Positions 24,582 to 36,105 of a stretch of DNA of 64,000 bases are shown one piece after another. Each line of letters begins with the position of its first letter. Position 1 is the stretch's first letter. The notes under the pieces are model-generated. The model ran no database searches. It worked only from the letters and a program-made list of their open reading frames with translations, and was not told the origin of the DNA. Location of the stretch: the NCBI GenBank assembly GCA_030765055.1, contig CM060953.1:15922244-15986243 (forward strand), written 5' to 3'. The DNA is from Mantis religiosa. Its lineage: Eukaryota > Arthropoda > Insecta > Mantodea > Mantidae. Position numbers and translations under genes: made by a program.

Positions 24582-25450
24582 CGCCAGTTAAGTGGGGTAT
24601 GTGATGCTATCATGGATGTGTCTAATGTACGTTCCTGGGTGCGGCAGTTCAATGAAGACAGAACATCGTGTGACAGCAAACCAAGACAGTTAAGTGAGGC
24701 ATGTGGTGATGGTACCATGGATGTGTCTAATGTACGTTCCTGGGTATGACAGTTCAATGAAGCCAGAACATCGTGTGACAACAAACCAAGACATTTAAGT
24801 GAGGCATGTGGTGATGGTACCATGGATGTGTCTAATGGACGTTCCTGGGTGCGACAGCTCAATGAAGACAGAACATCGTGTGACAACAAACCAAGACAGT
24901 TGAGTGAGGCATGTGGTGATGGTACCATGGATGTGTCTAATGTACGTTCCTGGGTGCGAAAGTTCAATGAAGACAGAACATCGTACGACAACAATCCAAG
25001 ACGGTTAAGTGAGGTATGTGGTGATGGTACCATGGATGTGTTTAATGTACGTTCCTGGGTGTGACAGTTCAATGAAGACAGAACATCGTGTGACAACAAA
25101 CCAAGACAGTTAAGTGAGGCATGTGGTGATGGTATCATGGATGTGTCTAATGTACGTTCCTGGGTGCGACAGTTCAATGAAGACAGAACATCGTGTGACA
25201 ACAAACCAAGACAGTTGAGTGAGGCATGTGGTGATGGTACCATGGATGTGTCTAATGTACGTTCCTGGGTGCGACAGCTCAATGAAGACAGAACATCGTG
25301 TGACAACAAACCGAGACAGTTAAGTGAGGCATGTGGTGATGGTACCATGTATGGTCTAATGTACGTTCCTGGGTGTGACAGTTCGATGAAGACAGAACAT
25401 CGTGTGACAACAAGCCGAAACAGTCACGGCCCTGCAGCAGCCGGTCTCAC
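24582..25450 (+). repeat. 105-bp array made from mariner HTH codons
   Basis: ATGGATGTGTCTAATGTACG starts recur at 24612, 24717, 24822, 24927, 25032, 25137, 25242 and 25347, exactly 105 bp (35 codons) apart. The coding strand is plus, as shown by similarity to the mariner HTH. Some units have stops (TGACAG for CGACAG). The 256-codon open frame on the minus strand is the uninterrupted antisense and is not a gene. Confidence 0.95.
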
Positions 25451-26175
25451 GACACGATCCACCGAGTGAAGAACGTTGTTTTGGAGGATAGCTGATTAGC
25501 TTTGCAGGCATCGCCACCAAAATTGTCATTTCTGTGGGATCTGTGCACATAATCCTGCACAAAGATCTGTCATTGCGAAAACTGCCCACCAGGTGGGTGT
25601 CACGAATGCTGTTGGATAATCACAAGGCTGCGTGCGTGGCGAATGGTCAAGCGACGTTGGCGCGTGATGACGGCATGAATGGAACTTTCTATCAATGGAC
25701 TGTGACAATGGGTGAGACGTGGATGCCCCTTTTCAACCCTGAAACGAAGCGCCAGTCAGCTCAGAATCAGAAGCACACAGACTCACTGGCACCAAAAAGT
25801 TTCGGGTGAGCACCAGTGTTGACAAAATGATGGTGGCCTTCTTCTGGGACAGTAGTGGTGTAAGCCTTACTCATTGCATTCCAAAGGGATCTACGGTGAC
25901 AGCTGCATTCTACCAAAATATCTTGAAGAACAAACTTCTCCTAGTATTGCGTGAAAATCGGATGCAAAAGGTTGGACATGTGCTGTTTTATCAAAACAAG
26001 GCACCAGCACATCGGGCGAACACGACGCAGAAGTTTCTCCGTGACAACTTTGAATTGATTGCTCAAGCTCCTGGATCCTGGCGACTTTCGACTGTTTTCT
26101 ACGAGGAAAGACACTTCGTGGTCGCAGATTTACTAGTAGTGCCGCCGTTGCCTCAGCGATTTTCCATTGTTCAAA
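24582..26175 (+). pseudogene. mariner transposase pseudogene with expanded HTH
   Basis: The N-terminal HTH segment DVSNVRSWVRQFNEDRTS is present eight times as a 105-bp in-frame array (24582-25450). The rest follows in shifted frames: SVGSVHIILHKDLSLRKLPT, then VTMGETWMPLFNPETKRQS, MMVAFFWDSSGVSLTHCIPK and VLFYQNKAPAHRANTTQKFL. In mariners the first catalytic Asp lies in GDETW; here it reads MGETW (Asp to Gly). The second lies in QDNAPAH; here it reads QNKAPAH (Asp to Asn). The third Asp and the C-terminus are lost after about 26085. With these changes and several shifts it cannot be active. Confidence 0.85.
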
Positions 26176-26534
26176 ACTAACTCCTAAAGAAGAGTTCGAA
26201 GGGGCGCCGGACGGCCTTCGGGGTCGGCTCGGTAACTCCCTGGTGGTCAGAAGTACTGGCAAGGTGTGATCATGCTCGGCGCTAGCATCTAAGCCGTTAA
26301 GTTTTTTTCGCTAATAAACAACTTACCTCCCAAGTGCCTTTCTATAGATAATTATTTCCCCCTATTCTTGATGTCAGACCTTAAATACAACAACAAGTTT
26401 TTAGGTTTTATCTGCTTAGTCGTATCGTAAGATCAAAGAATGGGCGAAATGATGTTCAAATGAGCCCGAGGTCATATACTCAACAATCTTCTCGGTAGAG
26501 GAAAAGCCGCGGGAAATCCTTATCCGAAGAAGTC
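26176..26534. other. unassigned sequence
   Basis: GC-richer start, then AT-rich. No frame or repeat was recognised between the mariner relic and the LINE fragment. Confidence 0.4.
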
Positions 26535-27351
26535 CTACTCAAACTCCGGACCCCCTGAATGAGGTTGTACCCACACCACAAAGGCGGACTCTATTAATGC
26601 TGCATTAAATAAACAAGTAAATTCCACATCTAGGAATGCGTGGAAGGCATTACATTTCGTAATGAGAATATTCAAAAAGGGGAGCGCTAGGTCCAGGGAA
26701 ATTGCATACAAGGCCTTAGTGCGGCCGGTTATGGAATATGGAGTAGCATGCTGGGACCCGTATAGAGCTAACCAAATCGATCCATTAGAAAAAATACAGA
26801 AGAGGGCAATAAAATTCATAAAAATAGGCAAGTATTTTGGGCCGATAAAAGGAGATGAGACTAAATGGGAGGAATTAAGAATTAGGCGTAAAAAACATAG
26901 GTTGGTAGCATTATTGAAAGCTAATGCTCGTGTAAAGGCATGGGTGGACGTTAGTGTAAGGTTAGATAATCCGGATTATTATGGACGAAACGATCATAGG
27001 TATAAAATTAAGGGTAGAAGATACAGAACCGACGTAGGAAAATTTTCTTTTGTTAATAGAACAATTGAAGAATGGAATGAATTGCCTGTAGCAGTCTTTC
27101 AGGGCTGTCCCCTGTCGCTGAAGAAATTTAGAAAAAATCTAGATGGTTTATAGTTTAACTTTTGAATTATAATGGTATATAATATGTAAATAGAGAAGTA
27201 ATTAGATATGTTTTAAGTGACTAAAGTAAAATAATATCATGTTTGTATTGTTTACAGTGTTATTGTTGTAATTCTAGTATTTGTAATTTGATCTGTATTC
27301 TTAACTCTGCCACCGGGTAGTACCCAAATGCAGTCAATAAATACATACATA
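26535..27351 (+). pseudogene. non-LTR retrotransposon 3' end (RT C-terminus)
   Basis: Open for 163 codons from 26662: MRIFKKGSARSREIAYKALV, RPVMEYGVACWDPY, LEKIQKRAIKFI, WEELRIRRKKHRLVALLKA, FVNRTIEEWNELP. This is the C-terminal part of a Jockey/CR1-type reverse transcriptase, after the catalytic core (YASLVRPILEYG...WDPY...L..VQ.RAARF). Coding similarity extends upstream to about 26535, beyond the first ATG, so the copy is 5'-truncated as usual for LINEs. It ends in a 3' untranslated region and a tail AATAAATACATACATAC at about 27337-27351. There are no stops, suggesting a fairly young insertion, but without the catalytic domain it is dead. Confidence 0.85.
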
Positions 27352-27548
27352 CAAAACGCCTTATTCGGAGTATAGCCTTTAAACCATTCAAGAGTTAAAT
27401 TTAATCGTTCGTTAATTGCTCCTGTTAAAGAGGAACAGTTGCTAATCGACTGAATAAGCGTGAGCGGAATCAAATGTTCCTTCTTAAATTCAAATTTTAT
27501 AATTATAGACGTTGAACAACATATCAGTGCTGGAAGCTTACACATCTA

Positions 27549-28440
27549 AATAATGATCATAATCTTTTTACGGTCATAGCTTTTCGCCCCAAAATTCAGT
27601 TATATTATATTCTGTTAGCTTAACGTGAAACAAACACGACATAGTAGTTTCATTGTTGGTACTTCTGGTTCCCGCCTGGGGAACAGACAAGTTCAGACAT
27701 GTTCAGTATCGCCTACCACTGTAATGGCGGTAACACGCGAGGAACAATATGCGGCTTTGAAATTCTGCTTTCGTCTATAAAAAATCATCAGTTGAGGTCT
27801 ATACAATGTTACAAGAGGCCTATGGAGAGTCTGTTCTTCCCTACAGCACAGCTCGAAGGTGGTTTAAAATGTTTAAAGGGGGGGGGGGACAATGAATTTC
27901 AAAGGAGGGTGGACCCGGTACTCCAGTTACTACTCTTACGGAAGAAAACATCAACACTGCTGCTGCCGTTGCGAGAGAGGATCGACGAATTACCTTAAGA
28001 TCACTTACTGAAATACTGAACATTTCATTGGGTGTTACATTTCCGTAAAGCAGGCCGGATACCGCACCACGATTATGCGCGGCCGCATGTTGTCAATGTT
28101 GTTGCTGAATATCTTGCAAAAGTCAACATGAATTGCATCCCTCACCCTCTCAAACGTCCAGATTTAGCACAATTTGACTTTTTTCTATTCCCTAACATGA
28201 GGAAACGCCTTCGTGGGAGGCATTATCTATCATCAGAAGCGATGGTTAAGGCTGTGGAGGCGATTTTGTAGGACGTCTCAAAAAATGGTTTCCTGCAAGT
28301 CTTTGAAGAGTCGCAGAAATGGTGGAACAAGTGCAGCGCATTCAGGAGAGATTATTTTGAGAAGGTCCATCAAAATTATAAAGATGAGTAAAGGTACGTT
28401 GCCAAAAAGTTGTGATATTTCTTCATTGAACAGCTCTCGT
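27549..28440 (+). pseudogene. mariner family 3, copy 1, internally deleted
   Basis: Matches 62390-63571 but lacks the middle. The HTH part starts at 27724 (VTREEQYAALKF, then shifts) with a G-run at about 27876. The junction CATTGGGTGTTACATTTCCG at about 28026 joins the HTH to the last third (NVVAEYLAKVN, LFPNMRKRLRGRHYLSSEA). The deletion equals about 62833-63252 of copy 3 and removes the first catalytic Asp. The right terminal repeat ends AACAGCTCTCG at 28439. The left end is a variant starting AATGATCATAATC. The same deletion is in the inverted copy 42431-43316. Confidence 0.85.
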
Positions 28441-29250
28441 TTCTTAACCAACTCCAGTTGTCAGATTGATCGCTTCACACAAAATAGTTTCATAGGCTCT
28501 AAAATGTTAAACCGTAATGTGGTAGGCAAGTTGTAAAACAGCTGGAGTACTTGCTAAGTATAGAAGGTGGATGTTAAAATAAAATATAACAAATGAATGC
28601 TAATATAATTTTAGTGCTCAACCACATGAAGGCTAGTGTTCTGTCGGAAACAAGGAAGTCATCGTACTCTTTCACAAATGTCACTCTTATAATTACTGCT
28701 TCCAGTGAGATTTTGTGAGGACAATCGATTATATGACTTATGATTATTTAATTATGTATAAGGTATCGAACCTCGATTAACTTAAGACCCATAATCAAAA
28801 TTTCCCGTAATGTGCAGATATATGTAAAGTGCACGACATCTGTTAAAAACCAAGAAACATTTATTCCTTCGATATAGCTCTTATATACAGTAACTCTGTC
28901 GCCGTTCTGAAGAGAATATAAAACAGTTAAATCTAAGTTAGAGCTCATAAACATGATTAAAATTTGATATAAACATTTCTATATAACTGCAAAATTCTTG
29001 GATGTCATAAGATACGACTGGTTGCGCCATCTGTTGACAGCAAGATCCACTTAACAATTTAAAATTTTGCTCTTTGTGGAAAATGACTGCTATATAACTT
29101 ATGATAAGTCATGCAACTTTCTTGATACCACTTATACGGCTTCTGCAAAGGCTTCTTTGTGCATCTGCTCAAAGTTTAAGGTAAATGTACATTGAAATAT
29201 ACTTATAGGACATTTCGCTTTATATACAGCAGTATTTAACAGACTGAACT
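28441..29250. repeat. spacer of a large inverted duplication, arm 1
   Basis: Non-coding, AT-rich, but matches 41621-42430 in inverted orientation almost throughout. Examples are the minus frame MFMSSNLDLTVLYSLQNGD at 28954 and the plus frame with the same first 19 residues at 41916. It joins the deleted mariner to the 108-bp array in both arms. Confidence 0.85.
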
Positions 29251-30060
29251 GATGAATGAAATGATGTTCAAATGAGTACAGGCTACATAGAGCTTAGAGT
29301 TACTAGACATTCATCATTCAGGATAAGAGAAAACCTCCATTGTTATGTCATATCAGACAATGAATGAAATGATGCTAAAATGAGTACAGGATACATAGAG
29401 GTTAGAGTTACCAGACATTCATCTTTCAGGATAAGAGAAAACCTCCAACGTTAAGTCATATCGGACGATGAATGAAATGATGTACAAGTGAGTACAGGGT
29501 ACATAGAGCTTAGATTTATCAAACATTCATCTTTCAGGATAAGAGGAGGCCTCCAACGTTAAGTCATATCGGACGATGAATGAAATGATGTTCAAATGAG
29601 TCTAGGGTACAGAGAGCTTAGAGTTACCATTCATCTTTCAGGATAAGAGAAAACCTCCAACGTTAAGTCATATCAGACGATGAATGAAATGATGTTCAAA
29701 TAAGTACAGGGTACATAGAGCTTAGAGTTAACAGATATTCATCTTTCAGGATATCAGAAAACCTCCAACGTTAAGTTATATTGGACGATGAATGAAATGA
29801 TGCTCAAATAAGTACAGGGTACATAGAGCTTTGAGTTATCAGACATCCATCTTTCAGGATAAGAGAAAACTACCAAAGTTAAATTATATTAGACGATGAA
29901 TGATATGATGTTTAAATGGGTACAGGATCCATAAAGCTTAGCGTTACCATTCATCTTTCAGGTTAACGGAAAACCTCCATCCTTATGTCATATCGGGTGA
30001 TGAATGAAATAATGTTCAAATTTGTCCAGGGTACATAGAGCTTAGAGTTAACAGATATCC
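29251..30060 (-). repeat. 108-bp satellite, array 2 (about 7.5 copies)
   Basis: The 108-bp unit in inverse orientation (GATGAATGAAATGATGTTCA on plus). Units are more diverged than in the large array and several are deleted, for example lacking AGACATTCATC at 29630. It is part of the inverted block shared with 40480-43316. Confidence 0.93.
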
Positions 30061-31496
30061 ACTGGGAAAAACCTTATTAAGATAACTCCGAGAATCAAAT
30101 TTAGGACTTGAGGCAGAGAGGCTGGGCGTTTATTGTGATGTTGGATGGTACGTTCCCTTTAAAGTGATCACTGACTCCTTCCGCGATGTGTCCACAAATG
30201 TCTAGTATATTTATGCCTTCCCATTATACAGTCATGCCAACATAGGTAAGAAATATACACCCACCTCTTTTAGCAAGTGTCTGTGTGGCCTATTTCCGTA
30301 AGCAATGGACATAACTCTAAGCTTAGAGAGAATTGACAAGGGTTTCAAAGCATTTGATGTCAGAAAGTAGATTTTTTAAAATTAAAACCACAAATTATGA
30401 CATTATGTAACGGAACATTCTTTTAAATAGTGTTGAGTTTTGAGGAACAAATGAGTTAGTGGCACCAACAGATGATGCTAATAGTGATGTGATACAGCTG
30501 GCTGCAAGTTTTGAGGGGAAAAAGTTTAGAAAAAAATTATATTTTAGGTATTTTTTGTAATGTATATGTAATGTCGAAATCAAATTTAGGTGTTCCTTAA
30601 GCGATATTATATTTTACTGGAATACAGTTATTTTCTTCCATTCACTGCTGAAAATCAATGTCATAGGGTATCCCAAAGGTCTGTGTTCCTTTAATCTTGT
30701 CTACTGTTTACTATGGAACGTGTGGATTTAATACAGCTCACGTATACACGTGTAGTAAAATTTACAAAACACGGAGATGGGTTCTATTCAGCGAGTACTT
30801 TGGGGTTAATGACCTTGAGGAGAAAAGTAGCTTCAGTTTTGGTATGGTGCGGACTGTCCTCCCCACTTTCCATTAGCCGGTCCACGGAATCTCAACCTCA
30901 TTTTCTCGGCCGTTGATTCTGTTCAGCTTGCAGCAGCAGCGGCAAGACTTCCCCCGTTGTGATGGTATTCCCCATTGTGACGCTGCTGGCGGTGAAATGG
31001 ACAAGACTTTAAAACCACAAACACATGCACGACCTCCGAGACCCTGGGGCATTCTCGGACCAAACCAAGAAAATTTAATTTCCAGGTAGAGTACCTAGAA
31101 ACTATTTATCGCTTTCGTTGTTCAAGGCCATGCTGCGACCAAAGCGCTTTCTCATAAAGTGCCACAGGGCAGTTAAGTGCTGACATCTTCTGTTAACATC
31201 TGGAACATCTGAAGAGTGCACTTCAGGACCGTAGTAGAATTTCCAAATGCTAAAATGTAGGTACTCTGACGGCGTCGGTTACGTACATTCGGAAATCTGG
31301 CTTGCAGAAGTTTATAACAGCTTTTGCTGCAGTAAAAAGATGTAAAATTGACAATCAGCTGTCTTCAAGTTCGACTAAGCGTTACACTGCACGAAAACAA
31401 ATCACTGTGGTACACTTCAATTGTCAACTGTCGCAATAACCATCACACAACTACCGCACCTTAAACCTTACGGTTATCTTTTTTTGTGTAATTTTC
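30061..31496. other. end of duplicated block, then unassigned
   Basis: 30061-30165 (CACTGGGAAAAACC to TTCCCTTT) still matches 40478-40590 inverted and marks the end of the duplicated block. From 30166 to 31496 I recognise nothing; the frame at 30713-30916 has an ATG but no known domain. Confidence 0.5.
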
Positions 31497-32900
31497 GTCC
31501 TCAAACGTTAAGTCATATCTGCCGATGAATGGAATGGGTGAAATGATGCTCAAATGAGTCCAGGGACCATAGAGCTTAGAATTACCCGACATTCGTCTTT
31601 CAGGATAAGAGAAAACCTCCAACGTAAAGTCATATCGGACGATGAATGAAATGATGTTCAAATAAGTACAGGGTACATAGAGCTTAGAGTTACCAAACAT
31701 TCATCTTTCATGATAAGAGAAAACCTCCAACGTTAAGTCATATCGGACGATGAATAAAATGATGTTCAAATGAGTACAGGGTACATAGAGCTTAGAGTTA
31801 CCTGACATTCATCTTTCAGGATAAGAGACAACCTCCAACGTTAAGTCATATCGGACGATGAATGAAATGATGTTCAAATAAGTACAGGGTACATAGAGGT
31901 TAGAGTTACCAGACATTCATCTTTCATGAAAAGAGAAAACCTCCAACGTTAAGTCATATCGGACGATGAATGAAATGATGTTCAAATAAGTACAGGGTAC
32001 ATAGAGCTTAGAGTTACCAGACATTCATCTTTCAGGATAAGAGAAAACCTCCAACGTTAAGTCATATCGGACGAGGAATGAAATGATGTTCAAATGAGTA
32101 CAGGGTACATAGAGCTTAGAGTTACCAGACATTCATCTTTCAGGATAAGAGAAAATCTCCAACGTTAAGTCATATCGGACGATGAATGAAATGATGTTCA
32201 AATAAGTACAGGGTACATAGAGCTTAGAGTTACCAGACATTCATCTTTCAGGATAAGAGAAAACCTCCAACGTTAAGTCATATCGGACGATGAATGAAAT
32301 GATGTCCAAATGAGCACAGGGTGCATAGAGCTTAGAGTTACCAGACATTCATCTTTCATGATAAGAGAAAACCTCCAACGTTAAGTCATATCGGACGATG
32401 AATGAAATGATGTTCAAATAAGTACAGGATACATAGAGCTTAGAATTATCAGACATTCGTCTTTCCGGATAAGAGAAAACCTCCAACGTTAAGTCATATC
32501 GGACGATGAATGGAATGATGCTCAAATGAGTCCAGGGTCCATAGAGCTTAGGGTTACCCGAAATTCGTCTTTCTGGATAAGAGAAAACCTCCAACGTTAA
32601 GTCATATCGGACAATGAATGAAATGGCTGAAATGATGCTCAAATGAGTCCAGGGTCCATAGAGCTTAGGGTTACCCGACATTCTTCTTTCAGGGCAAGAG
32701 AAAACCTCCAACGTTAAGTCACATTGGACGATGAATGGAATGATGCTCAGATGAGTCCAGGGTCCATAGAGCTTAGAGTTACCCGACATTCGTCTTTCTG
32801 GATAAGAGAAAAGCTCCAACGTTAAGTCATATCGGACGATGAATGGAATGATGTTCAAATGAGTCCAGGGTCCATAGAGCTTAGAGTTACCCGAATTTCG
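31497..32900 (-). repeat. 108-bp satellite, array 3 (about 13 copies)
   Basis: Inverse orientation. The units from 32440 on differ from other arrays: ATGAGTCCAGGGTCCATAG replaces the usual GTACAGGGTACATAG. Some carry a 9-bp insertion (GGAATGGGTGAAATG type). The minus strand stays open for 200 codons over 32951-32349 as repeats of a 36-residue unit (NSKLYGPWTHLSIIPFIVRY). I regard this as a by-product of a 108-bp period, since start, stop and gene context are lacking. The array runs directly into a SINE tail at its right edge. Confidence 0.93.
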
Positions 32901-33044
32901 TCTTTCACGATAAGGGAAAACCCCGGAGAAGAACTTATCCAGGTAGCTCAACCTGACCGAAATTCAAACTCGGGACCTCTTGAACGTGCCCGCCTTGGTA
33001 GCGTAGATGATAGCGTGTCAGCCTCATGTTCAAGAGGTCCCGAG
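32901..33044. mobile_element. tRNA-SINE pieces in a foldback
   Basis: The minus strand from 32985 down carries the B-box side of a tRNA SINE (GGTCCCGAGTTTGAATTTCGG) and its tail, which continues without a break into the satellite units. The plus strand from 32986 to 33044 carries the A-box side (TTGGTAGCGTAGATGATAGC) and the start of the same B box. Both halves share CTCGGGACCTCTTGAAC (32969-32985) and its exact complement at 33028-33044. So the SINE is split and inverted around a 42-bp loop. Confidence 0.7.
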
Positions 33045-33294
33045 TACTTGGCGAGCAGCCGTGAGGAGCGCCGAGTGAGTGGATGAACTGGAAGACTGTG
33101 TACGTGTATCAGAGAAGTTGTATGTAACTGTGAGCGTGCGATGGAGCTGCGACAGACGAACTGGTGAATTGTAATTGTGTGCACTAAGTACTTCTATGTA
33201 ATCGGCAAGTGTTCCAACTGCAATTCGAAAGAAATAAGGAACATTTTGAGTTTGTGTAATTGGACTTTTAATTTCAGGAACCCACAAAGTCACA
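33045..33294 (+). mobile_element. LTR fragment, second LTR family
   Basis: Matches 9270-9517: GAGGAGCGCCGAGTGAGT, TGTAATCGGCAAGTGTTCC, and the end AAAGTCACA followed by GTAT. It begins inside the LTR, directly at the SINE foldback, so the U3 part is missing. No internal region follows. Confidence 0.8.
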
Positions 33295-34565
33295 GTATGT
33301 TTGCCTCAATAGATGGCAGCACGATAGAGAACTATCCGTCAGCTACCGTAATTAAACAACATTTTAATCGGTCTAATGCTGAGGATGTGATGGAAACAGC
33401 ATGGGACCGGTACTAGAGGATTTGAACAATTTTAAACCAGATACAGAACTTAATACACTCACACGGTTCTGGTCCCAGGAATCCTAGAGGATGTGTGAGC
33501 CTGCAGGGGAAAGCTCAGTCCTTTATACGAATGCCATAGGGGATTTCAAATCTGTAGTTGTTTGGGAAATCTTCCTTTGCTGTTTTCTCCTCAGTCCAGA
33601 CACCCTTAGCGTCCTCTCAGTCCATCCTTCCCTCCCGAAGGAGCTCGGTCAGTACATGGAGTGTATTAGGCCGAAGTATCAGAGAGTTTGAAAATGTCAC
33701 TAAGGACACAACAGTCAAACAGTAATGCTTACTCTCTACTCTGTGAAGTTTCTTTTCCATCCACGAAATAAAGAAGAAAAAACACACACGTAGAACAGAC
33801 AAAGTTCAAAGGAGAACTGAAAGCTGGTTAGTTTGTTAAACAGAATGTCTAATACAGATGAAAGGATTAAGGATAAAACTCTACTGGGATTTCAACATTG
33901 AGAAATACGTGACCACTTAAACCCCAAACAGCTTCCTTTTCGAATATTTAATTGTCGATAAAATGAAACTGCAGCTGTTCTGACATTTGTGTAACAGCAG
34001 GGAGGCACGTGTGCTGTGTTTGTATTGTGTTCTTTTAACGAGTTGCAGACTGAGGAATCCTGATATCAGAATGAAACATTGCTTAACTCCCTTATCTGAT
34101 AATTACACGGAAACAATTAGAGCGTGCTCAGGATGAATGTTTGTCTTTTACGGAATATGCATTAAGGGGAAAATTACTTGGGACAAGTTTTAATACACCA
34201 TGTGAGACAAAGGAAAATTATATTCATGAATAGTGGCAAATTCTCGCCGGAGTTGAACCCGGCTTTTTGTAATTTTCGCTACACTGTTTTTACAGCGGAC
34301 AAAAACCTTCTCGTTCTTACTTCGTGTAATCCCAAGAGATTAACACAACTGTAAGAACAATTCGGATTTGCTCTACGTTCCACTTGTTATTGTATTCAAT
34401 AATGTGCTTGAGAATAGCATGAGCATTTGAAGATTTAACGATATGTATGACTGAATTTAAATAAACATTTTCATAAAATTACCTTTTCCTCTTTTTAGTC
34501 TATAAAATACTGTAGGCCTTATTGAATCCAAAGAATGCTTCGATAGCATCCGCAGGTCATTTTTA
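33295..34565. other. unassigned sequence
   Basis: Short frames at 33177-33416, 33491-33691 and 33617-33802 overlap each other on both strands with no domain. A B-box-like AGTTGAACCCGGCT at about 34250 has no matching A box. Nothing firm to annotate. Confidence 0.4.
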
Positions 34566-34606
34566 CGAGGGCTGTTCAATAAAGAATGAGTCAATTTCTT
34601 TTTGAC
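34566..34606 (+). mobile_element. mariner terminal piece, left part of split copy
   Basis: CGAGGGCTGTTCAATAAAGA and the following TTTTTGACAACG match the terminal region of the mariner at 42431 (CGAGAGCTGTTCAATGAAGA ... TTTTTTGGCAACGTACC). The continuation CCTTCACTCACTCTCATAAT is found at 37186-37229. The element was therefore split at the TA of ACGTACC by the Tc1-like element. Confidence 0.75.
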
Positions 34607-35045
34607 AACGTAAAGTCTTATTAAATTAATTGGTAGTCGATTAATGATACTAAACAACACTTACTTTTAAATTTTCCCGGAACTAGTTTCAGAAACCTTC
34701 CCTCTATCTTCAGCAGGATATCGACTGGTTCTCATTGGTGTAGCTGGCAATATTTTGTCATCGGTCTCCTCTGGTGGCGGTTCGAGGAACTTGCTGAACA
34801 AATCTTTCTGGGGGATGTCGAAATTGAATACTTTGTTCCTATTTTTTGAAATAAATATTTGTTCCCACGTAGACATTTCTTGTTTTCCTGTTGTATGTTT
34901 TAGTAATTTTGGTTCTGGATTTATGTTGTGTTTTTTTTTCCCCAAAAAATGCGTGACAACTGCTGATTTTTGTAATTGTTTGTATTTTATGTTCCTAAAG
35001 TGTTCCTTTGCTCTTGTTTCTAAATTTCTTTTGGATCTTAAGGAT

Positions 35046-35415
35046 CACTAAAGGTTTCCTATGGATGTTCAAACTCTGGCAAAGATATGTAGATGACATA
35101 TTTGCCATAGTGCCAAAAAAACACATCAGTGATGCACTAAAACTTTTAAATATTCAAGAAAAAAGCATCAAGTTCACTGTAGAAGTTGAAAAAGACGAGT
35201 ATTTACCATTTTTAGATCTAAAAATAATCAGAAACAAAAATAGAATAAACTTTGGCATTTACAGAAAACCAACACAGACAGACAACTACATAAAAGCTAA
35301 TGGCTACAATCCAAGATCCCACAAACAGGAAATCTTTAATAGTTTAGCACACAGACTGGTCAACATCCCTCTCACAGCAGAAGAATACAAAATAGAATAC
35401 AACAAAATTATTTAA
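35046..35415 (+). pseudogene. Penelope-like reverse transcriptase, C-terminal part
   Basis: The frame reads LWQRYVDDIFAIVPK (the RT catalytic YVDD motif), EYLPFLDLKI, INFGIYRKPTQTDNYIKANG, then LAHRLVNIPLT. YVDD followed by FLDL and YRKPT.TD.Y is diagnostic of Penelope-like RTs. The frame ends at a TAA at 35413 before the linker to the endonuclease, and the fingers and first part of the palm are missing. The frame's apparent ATG at 35008 lies in the inverted arm, not in the element's own 5' sequence. Confidence 0.85.
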
Positions 35416-35639
35416 ATAGCACAGAAAAAATTACTTTCCCAAATCACTAGTAGACAAAAAAGTGAACTTAGCAAATAAGAAGAAACTACTAAAGGAAACC
35501 ACAAACCTCTCAGCTACAGAAACTAAAATTATCTTCAAAAAATTCACTTGCCATCCATGAGCCTTTGATAAATTCAAAAAAGTCTTCAAAAAACAAAACA
35601 TTCAACTAGCACCATTCAAACATTACTCCTTAAAAAACC

Positions 35640-36105
35640 TAATTTGCTCAAACATCAAAGATGCCATTCCATCTAACAAAAAATCTGGTACATATCAAAT
35701 TGAATGCTGTGACTGTAGTCAAATTTATATTGGAAAAACCAAAAGAAATTTAGAAACAAGAGCAAACGAACACTTTAGGAACATAAAATACAAACAATTA
35801 GAAAAATCAGCAGTTGCCACGCATTTTTGGGAAGAAAACCACAACATAAATCCAGAACCAAAATTACTAAAACATACAACAGGTAAACAATAACTGTCCA
35901 CATGGGAACAAATCTTTATTTCAAAAAGTAGGAACAAAGTATTTAATTTCGACATCCCCCAGAAAGATTTGTTCAGCAAGTTCCTCGAACCGCCACCAGA
36001 GGAGACCGATGACAAAATATTGCCAGCTACACCAATGAGAACATGTCGATGTCCGGCTGAAGATAGAGGGAAGGCCTCTGAAACTAGTTCCGGGAAAATT
36101 TAAAA
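35640..36105 (+). pseudogene. Penelope-like GIY-YIG endonuclease
   Basis: The frame reads SGTYQIECCDCSQIYIGKTK, RNLETRANEHFRN, then SAVATHFWEENHNINPEPKL. GTY...YIG is the catalytic GIY-YIG pair. The CC-D-C cysteines, the Arg/Glu-His block (R.NEH) and the H-N of ENHNIN are also in place, as in Penelope endonucleases, which nick the target for retrotransposition. A TAA stop in GKQ*LSTWEQ interrupts the C-terminal tail. The minus-strand 96-codon frame at 35725-36015 is its antisense shadow. Confidence 0.85.

Noticed and set aside
24578..25348. 256-codon open frame on the minus strand, the longest in the window
   Set aside because: It is the antisense of a 105-bp array whose plus strand encodes the mariner HTH; the unit length keeps any frame open.
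26180..26262. GC-rich patch after the mariner as a possible promoter or CpG island
   Set aside because: Too short and without any gene next to it.
32349..32951. 200-codon open frame on the minus strand
   Set aside because: A reading of the 108-bp satellite; no upstream or downstream gene structure, and the array begins and ends at satellite borders.
33177..33416. Frame crossing the LTR end and running on to 33416
   Set aside because: It begins inside the LTR and has no domain; a chance frame.
34755..36015. Plus frame 34755-35051 and minus frame 35725-36015 with the same first residues
   Set aside because: Both are antisense readings of the two inverted copies of the Penelope 3' end.
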